64,000 nucleotides of DNA, from positions 66,440,140 to 66,504,139 of the forward strand of contig CM075858.1 in NCBI GenBank assembly GCA_037975125.1. The letters are read 5' to 3'. The notes beneath the pieces were generated by a model. The model searched no databases, was not told the DNA's origin, and was given only the letters and a program-made list of their open reading frames with translations. Shown in pieces: positions 1-11,709 of this stretch (its first letter is position 1; each line of letters opens with the position of its first letter). The position numbers and the translations under genes are program-made. This DNA is from Latrodectus hesperus. Taxonomy: Eukaryota > Arthropoda > Arachnida > Araneae > Theridiidae.

Positions 1-57
1 TTTATCACAATTTAAAATATCGCTTTTAATGTTAAAAAATCGCTTTGTACTATAAAA

Positions 58-101
58 ACCACTGTCAGCATTTGACATAAACATCAAATGCTGACAGTGG
101 T
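58..101. repeat. Perfect hairpin, 18-bp arms, 8-nt loop
   Basis: Arms 58-75 and 84-101 are exact inverted copies (ACCACTGTCAGC...). Confidence 0.85.
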
Positions 102-431
102 GAGATAAATTAGAAAAAGTCTTTAATCAATTCTGCGATTGATGATTGCTCAGATTTTAGTTATTAATCAAATATAGACATTTGTAGAAATTTTGGCATA
201 GATGGGGAACACGTATATTCTCTCGATTCCATTATTTTAAAGCGATTTATAAGTGCAGAAGTTTAAACTTCGGGGGATTTTGTCTTAATTTGCAGGGTAA
301 AATTTCAAGCATTTTAACTCAACTCTTTGACAACGAGAATTTTATTTCCTTCCATCACAAAGCCATTAAATTAAAAAAATATTTTTTATTTTTAAAGTAT
401 TCACATTAAACTTAATAGCTTTTCTTTTCAG

Positions 432-483
432 CACAAATAATTATGAGGATCATATAACACAAATAATTATGAGGATCATATAA
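432..483. repeat. 26-bp tandem duplication
   Basis: 432-457 and 458-483 are identical. Confidence 0.9.
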
Positions 484-639
484 TTAAAGATTATTGCTAA
501 CTGTGAAATAAATAATGAGAAGGTTTTCTGAATATCTAAAATATATAGTATGCTTTTTGGATGTATTTTTCATTGATAGTAGGTCATATCACGTCTGGCC
601 AGGATGGAAACTGAAAACTTTTAAGAAGATACTTTGACA

Positions 640-720
640 CATGTGCATGCAGAAAGCATTCACTTTCTGTCCATGCCCATCAATAATGGCTAGGATCGAA
701 CTTGTAACTTACCCTTTAGA
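640..720 (-). repeat. SINE head fragment
   Basis: Minus-strand AAGTTCGATCC (693-703) followed by TAGCCATTATTGATGGG, resembling the B-box and CCAGCCACTGTTGAA junction. Confidence 0.45.
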
Positions 721-752
721 GGAGTATGGTCTAACTTTCTGCTATAGTTTAC

Positions 753-785
753 GCCGCTTTAACCAATTATTTTGGTTAAAGCGAC
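753..785. repeat. Hairpin, 14-bp arms with one mismatch
   Basis: GCCGCTTTAACCAA and its inverted partner, separated by 5 nt. Confidence 0.75.
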
Positions 786-1020
786 GTTTCATTATCGGAA
801 GGTAATGCGTTTAAATGTTGTAATGTGCTTAAACCCTTGCTGAATTGAAGATCCGTGTTCACTAAATGCGATTAAAGTACATGGTCTCAAAGTCCTCCTT
901 GCTTGGCCCCTGCTTCTAAATTATAAAAATTATCGGGTGCTTCCATGTAATTGGTAGAGGGCACTCAAGGCTAAACACAGGGAAGTATATTAGTACAACA
1001 ACTTTTAGGCACGATGAGCT

Positions 1021-1740
1021 TTTAAACGTCTCATACACAATCACTTAATATTTTTCTGTCACTAATAGTGCTCAAAAAAACTGTGTTAAATCTTACTATT
1101 TAATTTTTTCTTTTTTTTTTAATCACATACTAAGCTTACATTTTATACCATTTTCTAAGACATCTAATAAATATCAAAATCTATTTTTACGTCTAGCTTT
1201 ATCTTATGTATTTATTAGCATTTTTTGACATGAGATATCATTTAAAAAATTGAATCCTTTGTTTTATTAAAGGCATCGAATGTATTTTTGTACTTCACTC
1301 AGTTAAATAATATTTATCGTTATCTATATTGTCACGGAAGCTCTGCATTACAAACATTAAATTCCTTGTTTCACACTAAATGTTAGACATTTTATTTTTC
1401 CTCTGTCACAAAATAGTTGTAGTATATAAATTCTTTTATATAATATTTTAATAATACAAATATTTATAAGTTATATGAATTTGATAAAAAAATTTCGGAC
1501 TTAGATTATGTTTGCCCGGATTTATTAATGAACCAGGAAGAAAATAGTTATAAATGATAAGACGTTTTGAATTTCTTCATTAAAATTTCCCTTAGAATGT
1601 TATCTTAGAATTTATACATGTTTCTCAAGTAGAGCATAACGGTAAGCGTGATGTGCTTATCTTATGTAAAATAAACTAAATAAAACTGATCGTTGTGTCG
1701 TGTAAACAATACCGACAGGAAAAATCTTTCTCTTTTTCTT
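1021..1740. other. No gene seen
   Basis: AT-rich, many stops in all frames, T-runs near 1108-1121. Confidence 0.6.
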
Positions 1741-1930
1741 TTATTCATCGAACAAAAACATAGGAATCAGAAGTTCGTTTTCAAACGATCAAGTCTCGTT
1801 TGTGTTCGATCGCTTGTTGTTTCTTTTATTCTTATTATCTGAGGTTCGAGGTTAAGAGTCGTAAACGGAAGTGAGTACGACCGTCGCAAGCCCCATTGTT
1901 CGATACCGACAGTAAGATATTTTTGATATC
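1741..1930 (+). promoter_or_regulatory. CpG-rich patch, candidate promoter or untranslated exon
   Basis: About 15 CpG in 190 bp, in a window where CpG is sparse. A plausible splice donor GAA|GTGAGT sits at 1870-1875. No ORF is visible. Function is inferred from composition only. Confidence 0.2.
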
Positions 1931-3240
1931 TTGATAAATGCACACGTATGAGCGGTGTAACGTATGTATTCAGGCTTTAAATTCCGGTTTGATTATTATT
2001 AACGATTTTATTGTATATTATTTTTGAACTGTTTTTAATTGCTGAAGGATATTTATTGCCCTTAAGGTAACTTCAACTTCTTTGCTACACATTTGGAATT
2101 TTTTTTTTTTACAATAATAGTGCAAAGATCTTAAACTCTTTTATAGTACCTAAAAACATTTCTAAAAGAATTAAAAAGCAGCTTTTTATTTTCAAGAAAT
2201 TATATTCATTAAATTTATTATTCATCATAAATCATAGTATATTGTAATCTGCTTTATCAGAAGGAGAATATTTTTGATGAAAATAATTTTTTTGCATCGT
2301 TCATTCCACATCATTAAAGAAGCATTTTGATATCTCAATTTCTCTGGCAATAAATATTCATTTCTTATAACTTATTTATAGTTTTTTTGCTAAAAGAATT
2401 AATTTTTTATTGTGTAGTTGTAAAAGCTATTAAAATGTTTGATCTTTTGTGTGTGATTACATATTTAATAAAATAATTGTAGTCCATATTTTATCGAAGA
2501 AAAATAAATTTAGCAATAAAATGCAACAGTATAAAAAGTCAGTTTTAAACATTATGATTTATGATTATTAGTAATAATAATATAAATCTACAATAGCTAT
2601 TTGTATCTATCGTAAAAGTAATAAATTTACAAGTGAATTTAAAACTTCTTGTTCTCAGCATGAAAATAGGCTCGTTAAATTTTTTTCTTTTAGGATAATT
2701 TTTTGCTTTCAGGAAAATTTGGTCCAGTTTCATCTATAGTCATTTGCTATTCAAAATTTATTATACGAATATCAGTGAATGTTAAAGTAATAATGATACT
2801 AGGTTAAATCGCTATATTTTGCGTTTAAAAGGGATAATAATTAGAAATTGATATTTTTTACCTGATGTTAATTTTCTGAAAAATGCGTCATAGTCATTAA
2901 CATCAATTAAGTCTGGGTTGAAACACCAAGATATATATTTCAATAGGCTATCAGCAATCATAAAAACTGTATTTAAAATTTTAAAAATCTGTTTCAAATA
3001 GCTTTTGTTTAGAAAATGACTGTCATTTGTCTAAGCAAATTGTATAATGTTTAATGTCAATTTAAGAAAGACACTTTTCTAACAACTTTCAACTCGGATA
3101 ACTGAGAATCATATGAAATTCTAATTCATTATAACAAAAAATTCGTAATATTCATTCCTTATTGTAATTAATTTTCTTGATTATACTACACTCTAGTTTT
3201 GTGTTATTATTTTATTAATTTCGGTAATAATCATTGCATA
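1931..3240. other. No gene seen
   Basis: Only frames of about 60 codons, on the minus strand, with no family resemblance. Confidence 0.6.
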
Positions 3241-3500
3241 TAATTGATAGTTTTGAATAATATATTTTATAACATTTTTAATAACTATTATATTTTATTA
3301 ATATTATTATTTATTTTTAATTATTAATTTTATTTTATTATTTTATAAAATTAATTTTTTTATATAATAATAAATATAATATATAAATAATATAATAAAA
3401 TATAAAAAATTAAAATAATAATAAAAATAATAGTAAAAAATAAATTAAAAAAATTTATTATATTATAAAATTTATAATAATTAATAAATGTAATAATTAA
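3241..3500. repeat. Almost pure A+T block
   Basis: Very few G or C in ~260 bp. The first half is T-rich and the second half A-rich, so the block is a loose imperfect palindrome. Confidence 0.8.
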
Positions 3501-3695
3501 GTTTTTAAAAATACTGAAATTTCTATCGGTAAATTATGTCTATAAATTTTCTGATAATGAGCATATAAATATTCGTTCTGTTAAATTCTCACTTTTAAAT
3601 TCTGTGAAATTCTCATCGTGTCTGTGTTTTGCCATGTTTAAAATATACAACTTAGAATACGATGATTTAGAAATATCTTCATATGATTTTATTAT

Positions 3696-3730
3696 AATGT
3701 GTGAGTGGCAACTTCATCTCAGCAGACGAT
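3696..3730 (+). repeat. Dispersed repeat, copy 1
   Basis: About 35 bp shared with 4113-4150 (GGCAACTTCA...TCAGCAGACGATT). Confidence 0.6.
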
Positions 3731-4112
3731 TCGTAAAAATTTGGTTATTTAAATTTAAATATTAACAATATGTGTATTACATTTGTTTCTGAAAGTTCTG
3801 CGATAAGACTTAGTGCCTATATAAACGATATATATTTCGATGAGTATTTTTGCTTGTGAAGTACTGAGTTTTGTGACACAACATTTAATTCCCTGTTTTT
3901 AAATAAATTTATTATACCACTATCAAATCTTCAAAATATTTTTACTGTGATGAATTTTACATTATTTATTTGTTCCTTAATGTATATTACAAAATAAAAT
4001 GCTAATGAATTTTGTTATAATAATATTAAAAATTATATATTAAACCTAAAATTTTTTATCCTGTGACAAATATGCGTGTTTGCGTTAATAATGTCTCGGA
4101 CACAATTTTATG

Positions 4113-4150
4113 GAATGTGAGATTGGCAACTTCAATTTCAGCAGACGATT
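4113..4150 (+). repeat. Dispersed repeat, copy 2
   Basis: Diverged partner of 3696-3730, about 415 bp away. The element they derive from is unknown. Confidence 0.6.
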
Positions 4151-4789
4151 TTTAATAGCCAAATGTCTTTGGAGCATGAATTTAAATAGAGCAACTCTTA
4201 TTGCTGAAATGACAAACAGTGAATGGACACCTTGACGTGTTCTGCTGGAATAGAAAGCGCTTAAATGATGAATGAGAATACCTGTTTAAACAGAGCAAAT
4301 AATTTTGAAATTTTTCCACCGTATCACTTATATCTAAAGAGTTTCACGAAGGGATAATGCCAATAAATATTTGTAAAATCGAAACATTTTGGAAAATATT
4401 TTGTCATTTCTTATATTACATTAACTGAGAGTAACATAAATTGCATCAATATTTTATGAAAGTATTTTCGAAACAAACGGGAACTTTAAATTCATTTTAA
4501 TTATTGTGTATATACTTAATACAGTGTTTATTAGTTCAGTTTTTTTAAAGATATAATTTTATTTTTCAAATTCTTTTTACCGTTTTCAATGTTAAAAAGT
4601 GTTGAGGTCTGTTATTTTGATTCCGCGTAATAAAGAATTTATTTACCGACGAGCTACTTTAAAATTTTTTAATATTATCTCTTCGTGTAGTATATCGTGT
4701 AGTCTTCAGAAATGATTTTTAATAAATGGATGGCTTTATTCATGTGAAACAATAAAGAAAACTCGAAAGGCTATCAAGCGCTGATCTCA

Positions 4790-4930
4790 ACAGATATGCA
4801 TGCAAAAAGAGAGAGAGAGAGAGAGTTGGAATACAGTATTCTCCTCCTAATGATCAACAGTGACTGGAATTGAATTTGACACCTTATATTCCGAGGACAT
4901 TGGTCTTACCACTAAGTCGCCGTAAGCTCT
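4790..4930 (-). repeat. SINE head fragment
   Basis: The minus strand reads GGCGACTTAGTGGTAAGACC (A-box region), then a decayed B-box near 4866-4876 and CCAGTCACTGTTGATC, the family junction. An (AG)9 run lies at 4808-4825. Confidence 0.5.
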
Positions 4931-5162
4931 GATGACAAATAAAATACTTATTTTGTTTATCCACCTAATATATATTCCGGTGGTTGAATTGATTACTGCT
5001 GCCAGGAATGGAATTAAAATTTTAGTGTCTTGGTCTTTCCCTAACTTAAAAGATAGTTTTCATTTCAAAATTTTAAATATAGTTTTTAGTTAATTTAAAC
5101 AGTATTTAATGTTATTTGAACTCGTTGTAAAGTTACTTATATGACACAATGTGATTAATTTA

Positions 5163-5198
<36 letters not shown>

Positions 5199-6239
5199 GA
5201 TATCTCATTTTGCGAAGCAAAATATTTTTTTGGAAGAATTAAAATAAAAAATAAACACCTTTAAAACAATTAATATCATAATTTTTCTAATTTGTAATCC
5301 CACTCTTTTAAGCCTTTTGCGATTAAAAGCAAGGGTTCTAGAAAGCTAGCCAAACTTAATTCGTTAGTTGGAAATAAAAAGCGTAGATGCATTTAGTTGT
5401 GGATCAAATTTAACAGGAATTAAGACACAATTACTGATTAATATTTTGCATGTTGAAATATGAAATATTTAAGAACCTACCCCATAATTCATAAAAGTCT
5501 TATAATGTTTTATAATAAATGATTATAAATGCTTTTCTGAACGTCTTATATTAATAAAAGTGTGCCATATTAGCTACGAACACATTATTATTATTTTTTA
5601 ACTTTGTAATACATAGCAGTTTTACAATTAAAATTTTCTCAAATTTCTTAAAATTACACATTTTTTAAAAAATATCTATCATTTTTGAATAAATGAACAA
5701 TACGTATTTATACAAAAAGTTCTGCAATAATTCTGCATAAATACATGATTTGTTGGTTCACTTCATCACGAGATATTTATCTTCAAAATCTCTTGTCTTA
5801 ATTTATCTGTACTACATAAATTAAGATTTTAGAGAGGCAAAAAAAATTTCTTTAAATGTATATTTTTTAAAATGAATAAAATATTGAACTGTATAGCTTA
5901 AGCTTATATAAAAGAATGGTTGGGATAAGTTGCGAGATAAAATGAATGTTTGTACGAAAAATTAGATCAGCTTAATTAGTGACGTCATATAATACTGCAC
6001 AAGCTGCCTTTTATTGATGCTTATCTAAATAACTTAACATCTCACTCGTTTTTTGGCACCTACTTGTCGGAAATATATATCATTAGAGAATCAATTGTTC
6101 TTATAGTAATTATTTTGCTAAGTCTGGCAGCATTTTTACCAAAGAAGAGAAAATATCGATTTGTATTACAAAAATTAATCTTACATCATTTACTTGATAA
6201 GACATAGTGGATACTCTATGAGCTGAAGGTTTTGGTTAA
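4931..6239. other. No gene seen
   Basis: Besides the AT run, unstructured AT-rich sequence. Confidence 0.6.
5167..5196. repeat. (AT)n microsatellite
   Basis: 30 bp of uninterrupted AT. Confidence 0.95.
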
Positions 6240-6440
6240 CCACAGACAGACAGACAACGAGAAGAAGAGGCCCTGTTCTATTCCTATTGGCTATCAGGTT
6301 GTGCCTCTACTTCAGTCTAGTATGTCGGACGGAGTGCCAGGTGCCCGCTGGGAACTGTAATCTGGGAGGCTCTCCAGAACGCACGACACATTTTTGAGAG
6401 ACGAATGCGTTACAAAGGTGCTTTTCAAGCTACAGTGATC
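6240..6440 (+). other. GC-richer patch, possible promoter-proximal sequence
   Basis: Contains ATTGG (an inverted CCAAT) at about 6285 and a TTCAGTC initiator-like site near 6312, among CpG-richer DNA. No ORF of note follows. Weak. Confidence 0.15.
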
Positions 6441-6479
6441 TACGCTTCGGTTAGCCACAGTGTAGTAATTTTCATGAAT

Positions 6480-6545
6480 AGGCTGTATTCACACGTATTA
6501 AGGATGGAAACACAGAAAATTCCCGAGCACTCCCTTCAATAATAG
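6480..6545 (-). repeat. Possible SINE body fragment
   Basis: The plus strand has CACAGAAAATTCCCGAGCACTCCC, which resembles the inverted GGGTGCTGGGAAATTTCCTAG block of the 53630 copy. Short and decayed. Confidence 0.3.
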
Positions 6546-6644
6546 CTTCAGTTTTTGTACTTTTTTTTTGTCACTCTACGGTTAGTTTTTGCACACGAGA
6601 ACTAGTTCTATCGGGACTAACAGTTTAAAGCACTATGTGACAAA

Positions 6645-6790
6645 CAGACACTTCCGAGATGGGAACCGAACCCAAGAATTATTAAACTGAAAGCCAAAGC
6701 ACCAATTATTCAGCTGCTGAATCGGCAATCGGCGCATGCAAAAAGCAGAAATGCTGTATCCTTGTCCGGTTGCTCAACATTCGCAAGACC
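6645..6790 (-). repeat. SINE or tRNA-like head fragment
   Basis: Minus-strand B-box-like TGGGTTCGGTTCCC (6661-6674), preceded by a tRNA-like stretch that starts near a GCATGCGCC block. Confidence 0.4.
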
Positions 6791-6799
6791 ATGCACCTG

Positions 6800-7619
6800 C
6801 CATTGAATAACAGTTAACCTTTACACTGCTTATTAGACTTACCATTTTTGTCTTGTAGTTAATTTACATAAATTTAATTACTTTTTAATTAACATCAACG
6901 GGCATAATACATAATGAAAACGATAAAATTTTATCCCAATAATATTTTTATTACAGAGCTTTAATATATCATATATCTATGTAATTTCACTTGAAATTGT
7001 GCTATAAAAAATGTTATTATATATTAGTATAAAAAAGTTTTATCGTCAATGTGTCGTATAAAAAAACGCATATGCTCGTATAATACGAATATTATAATAT
7101 GTAAATATATGTACAAATTTGCGCCTTTTTCACCACTTTGGTCACAAATAAATAGAAATGTTTTTTTCCTACTTTTTACTGTACATTAAATATTAAAAAA
7201 TAATATTCTCTACGATTTACATTTTAAAATCGTAAATAATTTAATTATTTAAACATAAATTTATAAAATAATAAAAGAACAATTTTCAAAATTAAAAAAA
7301 ATCATTTTGAAAGAAATTCATTGTAAACAGATTTATTTATAGGAAAATTTTACTGTGTAACTAATAAAAGGTCCAAATTTTTGGTATTTTTTATAGAAAA
7401 CATTTTTTAATAATTTTTTTTACTAACTAGTATTGTAGAATCATCTATTGCTTAGTATGAAAAATGCAATATATAATATTTACACATTTAAAATAAGATT
7501 CCATCTCTAGAATTTTAAACAAAACTTTAAATCTTTTTTTTTTTTTTTTAAAGTATATTTTGAATAAAAATGCACCTCAAACTACAAAACCTTCTCTTTC
7601 TCAATCATCAAAATTGCAC
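6800..7619. other. No gene seen
   Basis: Very AT-rich, with T/A homopolymers near 7540-7551. Confidence 0.6.
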
Positions 7620-8051
7620 TTGTTGCTTTCAGGGCCCGTATCAATCATTTCGTTGATAAAGTAAACAAGTCAGCTGCAACTTGTCAGTGAAAACGTATCA
7701 ACTCAAAATCACTCCCTTTTCTGACGAAATTATTTTTGTCATCGCTGACCAGTCCGCCACCCCCTGCTGATGATGTTCACCCAGCGGTGCGTAACCGATG
7801 GATATTCACGGACCTCGTGTACGGTTTATAGGGCGGAACGGATTGAGAGTTTCGAGACTGTCTCAATTGTGGTGACGGCCCACCCACACCTTTACCACCC
7901 TTTCTCCCTTTGTCGAGGATTTTCGGAGATAACCGATAAAAAAAGAAATAATAATACCACTGTATATAGGCATTTCCGAAAGAGGCATCCAAGAGACCAC
8001 ATTAGGCTCATTCTGATCGTCCATTGTGGTCATTGTTACAGTCACAGTTAA
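7620..8051. other. GC-rich patch with overlapping open frames, candidate exon
   Basis: The minus frame 7863-8045 starts at an ATG (MTVTMTTMDDQNEPN...) and contains a hydrophobic IYSGIIISFFIGYL segment followed by basic residues, like a small membrane protein. The plus frame 7770-8051 (93 codons, ATG start) covers the same bases. They cannot both be assumed real. A possible minus-strand donor AAAG|GTGTGG lies near the end of the minus frame. No family recognised. Confidence 0.3.
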
Positions 8052-9159
8052 TCTGAAATGACGTTAAAATAACAACATCTGCCAATCTGAAATGAATTCT
8101 TATTGAAATTGAATCAAATGACTCCACATTTGTAAAACCACAATTTTTTTCTACATTTATTTTACAAACCTAATAATGGTACTTTTTTTTATTACGTTGC
8201 ATATAATTGAAATAAAAAAGAAGTTAATTATTTGAATTGAGAAAAGGAAATAATGTTAAATTACAATCTGATTTTTTTTTATTAAAATATAATTACTAGA
8301 ATTACCTATAGTAATTCTTCATTATTTATACAATTACATTTCAATAGTTACATACAATTTTGCTTAATACAATGAACTATGAAAGCAATAAAATACATTT
8401 TGGTAGTGTCATAAAAGACAATACATTGCAATGCCATTATTTGGAGACGTGAGAAGATAAACTTATCAATGAATAACTATCTATACAGCGGAAAAATCAC
8501 TTTATATGTAATGTTTATAAAATGTTCTTATACAATTTTGAAGTCCGTTTCTTATAACTATATCTAACAATAACAATCGAATATTAATAAATTATAACTA
8601 TGTTAAGTGCTAATAGATTTCGTTTCAAGCACATATGTAACTAGAATAAAGCTGATGACACAAAACAACTATTTCAATATTTTATATTCTTAAGCAACTT
8701 TCACGATAGCGAAAAATCTACTTTCAGTGGATCCCTTTTAATATTGGAATCTTTGGAAATGAAATCGCAGACTTTTTGCCTACGATTTTGCCTTTGATGT
8801 GGCGACTTGAAATCCCTCTTTGGACACCTCTGAGGTCTGCATCAAGATATAAAAAATTAATAATAAATAAAATCTCAAATCAAAAGTTATGTAAAACTCC
8901 TCCAAATCATCTTTGATATAACAGGCAAACTCCAAGTGGGGGCTTTACCATCACAGCTAATAGTCATTCAAATCCACCACTAGCAAGTTTGCAAGTAAAC
9001 ACATCACACCTATCTAAACTGTACCAACTGCAATTACTTGCAAACTTCTTCCGATCACATATTAACCTGTGCAGATTTAGATAGGATTGACCTTTTTAAC
9101 AATACTCGTCTTGTTTAAGATTCATGGGCTTGTGGACTTGGTCTAGCCTGCGACTTGAT
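8052..9159. other. No gene seen
   Basis: AT-rich to about 8700, then less so to 9120. No ORF above ~60 codons. Confidence 0.55.
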
Positions 9160-9205
9160 CATGAGGAATAAGACAACAAAATCTGTTGTTGTCTTATTCC
9201 TCATG
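9160..9205. repeat. Perfect hairpin, 20-bp arms, 6-nt loop
   Basis: Arms 9160-9179 and 9186-9205 pair exactly. The small ORF reading through here (9155-9364) has no other support. Confidence 0.9.
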
Positions 9206-9539
9206 TATACTTGTATCACAGGAAATTTACTCGTTACTGAAAAATATGCATATAATATAAAATTCATTGATAAATTTTCATTGATTGAAATTCTTGTCTC
9301 CTGCTTAAGAATTTATAATTATAATTCGTACCTGAGGAATTCTCTTTTCACCACTTTGGAATGAATGGTTTTAAAATATTTTTAACAATCTCATTAGATA
9401 TTTATTACCCCAAAAATCTTGAATCACCTGAAAATAAACTAGTATTTCGGATTTCAAGCTATTTTTAAATATCCACAATGTGTACTTTAATCTTGCGCAA
9501 TTTTCTATGTATTCCACTTAGGAGGGATAATTAGCCTTG

Positions 9540-9680
9540 AATTTGATTCTGAAGCTATACACACATCCACACTGAAGGTAAGAATCGAATCTATGAATTA
9601 AAACTCGAAGCGATTACAGTTTAGCTGCTAGCTTGACCACATAGTGAGTTATTTATTCCTGCACATGCAGCGGAAAAGTT
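9540..9680 (-). repeat. SINE or tRNA-like head fragment
   Basis: Minus-strand TGTGGTCAAGCTAGCAGC (A-box-like) and ATTCGATTCTTACC (B-box-like, around 9581-9590), about 60 nt apart, as in tRNA-derived heads. Confidence 0.4.
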
Positions 9681-9689
9681 CTAAGTTGG

Positions 9690-11260
9690 TTATTTTATCT
9701 ATATACTTCTCTGGATTCCACCGATTTGATAAGATTATAAAGTATTAATGATGATGGACTACGGAGTTGTGTTTGTTTCCAGTAATCTTTCCGAATACTT
9801 TTGTTCAATATATATTGTTATATAATTTTTCATCTAAGAAGAGATATTGATCTTGGTTCACAAGTAAAATTATCGATGCATTTATACGTAAAAGTTGAAA
9901 TTAATTTTCTCTATATAAATTCCACATTGGAAAATCTTTATTTACATAAACTATAAATTATTTTAGTAGAATAATAATCATACCCTCGTATGAATAAGTT
10001 GTATATAATATTTAAATAACATAATCAGTTGAATATGGTTTTAGTATTAATGGATTAATTTTGGAAGTTAAATGCTGTCAAACATATATGGACTGTTTCG
10101 CCAAACAATCAGTTCTTAATTGAAATATAACATGACCTTTCTTTTCTTCATACAATATGAATACTACAAAAATTTTACATTTTGAAATCAAAATAGTCAA
10201 ATCAGTGGTTACCCCAATTTGTTCTATTTATAATTTATTGATCAATTACATGCCGAAATATTTTACGGTTTTTACTTAATGGGAAGAAGCATGGGGATGA
10301 ATGGTAAATATTAAACTAAAAGAATGGTAAAATAATCCTTTTACACATATTTTTTAAACATTTTACTCAATTCACTTCTATTCAAGACAATCAGTGCCTT
10401 TCATTTCTCCTTTCCAATAAACTAATGTAATGAGTTTTCGTTTGCAATATTCCACTCATTTTGATTCTAAAAATTTTCTGTTAGAAATAAAGAATCGATT
10501 TCTTGAACTTTAAATCCCAAGCATTCGAAGAATTCAAGTATTCCATAATGGATTTTCGTTTTGTGCTGACAACAATGAATTTCGCAATTCGAGCATAAAC
10601 TTAAGCGTAATTCATGCTGTTTTGATGCCTCTCGCTCTTTGTCCAACAGTGCATGATCTCGATTTGTTGCCCATTGTTCTTTGTTACGTTTTTTTCGCTT
10701 CTCTGGAAAAACATATCCGAATTAATCTTTAGAATCTTATTGTATTTTCTGAAGGTATTTTCATCTCTAGTTTCGATTGTGACTTATGATTGATGTGAAA
10801 AAAATAGAAACATTATACTTTCTCTCTACCTTTTTTCTTGACGATAAATTCGAATTCCACTCATATTTCGCACATATTCCGAAGAAAATGTTTTTATTTT
10901 CGGGTAACAACGTGACACTCATGCGCAAAAGTTTATTTAATAAATGCTTGCACGCATTTTCTGAATAAGAAAAGTGAGAATTTAGAATAATCGTACAAAA
11001 TAGAATCCAGAAACTTTTTGGAATTTTATAAATTGAAGACACACTTGAAGACATTGTATTTTTCGAAATCTTTTACAGTAAGTTTTGTTCTAATTTATAT
11101 TGTTTGGTAGATTAATTTTTACTCTAAGTTCTTAAAAATCAAAATAATTGTAATCAGTTTTATGAAAGAAACTCATACACGACATTATTACTTATTTTAA
11201 GTTGCTCATTTTTTATGCTTAGGGAAATATGTCAAATGAGATAATTGCTATGGATGAATT
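9690..11260. other. No gene supported
   Basis: A 95-codon minus frame (10767-11054) and an overlapping plus frame show no known motif; probably chance. Confidence 0.5.
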
Positions 11261-11311
11261 AATGGAAATACTATAATATTTTTTTAAAATATATTATAGT
11301 ACTTTCATTAG
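11261..11311. repeat. Imperfect hairpin, 20-nt arms
   Basis: About 17 of 20 arm positions pair. First of three hairpins within 450 bp. Confidence 0.65.
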
Positions 11312-11525
11312 GAAATTTTACTTTTAAATTAGAATTTTAAAATAAATTAATAAGCAAATAATCATAATAACAAATCATATTTTAAGTATTTATTTTAATA
11401 AAACTTGCCTTCAATAATATTTTAGTCGTTTTTTTTAACCACCATACAGTTGTATTTCTTTATTTCATTTAAAATAATACTTCTTTTTAATAATTTATTA
11501 TAAGCTCATTTTTTAATAAACGTTT

Positions 11526-11591
11526 TTGACTAACATATTCATTTTTGAAACATAATTAATTTTGCTGTTTTCAAAAATGAATGTTAGTCAA
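11526..11591. repeat. Hairpin, ~25-nt arms with small gaps
   Basis: TTGACTAACAT...ATTTTTGAAA-type arms pair, apart from a 2-nt and a 1-nt length difference. Confidence 0.75.
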
Positions 11592-11646
11592 GGATAGTTA
11601 ACAGAAAATGAATAGTTATTCAAAATAATTGTAAAATTAAAATATA

Positions 11647-11705
11647 TGTGCCGATTTAATATTGAAACATATTTGACATATATGTTTCAATATTAAATCG
11701 GCACA
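11647..11705. repeat. Perfect hairpin, 26-bp arms, 7-nt loop
   Basis: Arms 11647-11672 and 11680-11705 pair without mismatch. It is the longest perfect short-loop hairpin seen here. No flanking target duplication was found that would mark a MITE. Confidence 0.92.
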
Positions 11706-11709
11706 AAGT

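Noticed and set aside
11647..11705. MicroRNA precursor
   Set aside because: The stem is perfect and short, without the bulges and length of typical precursors. Kept only as a hairpin.
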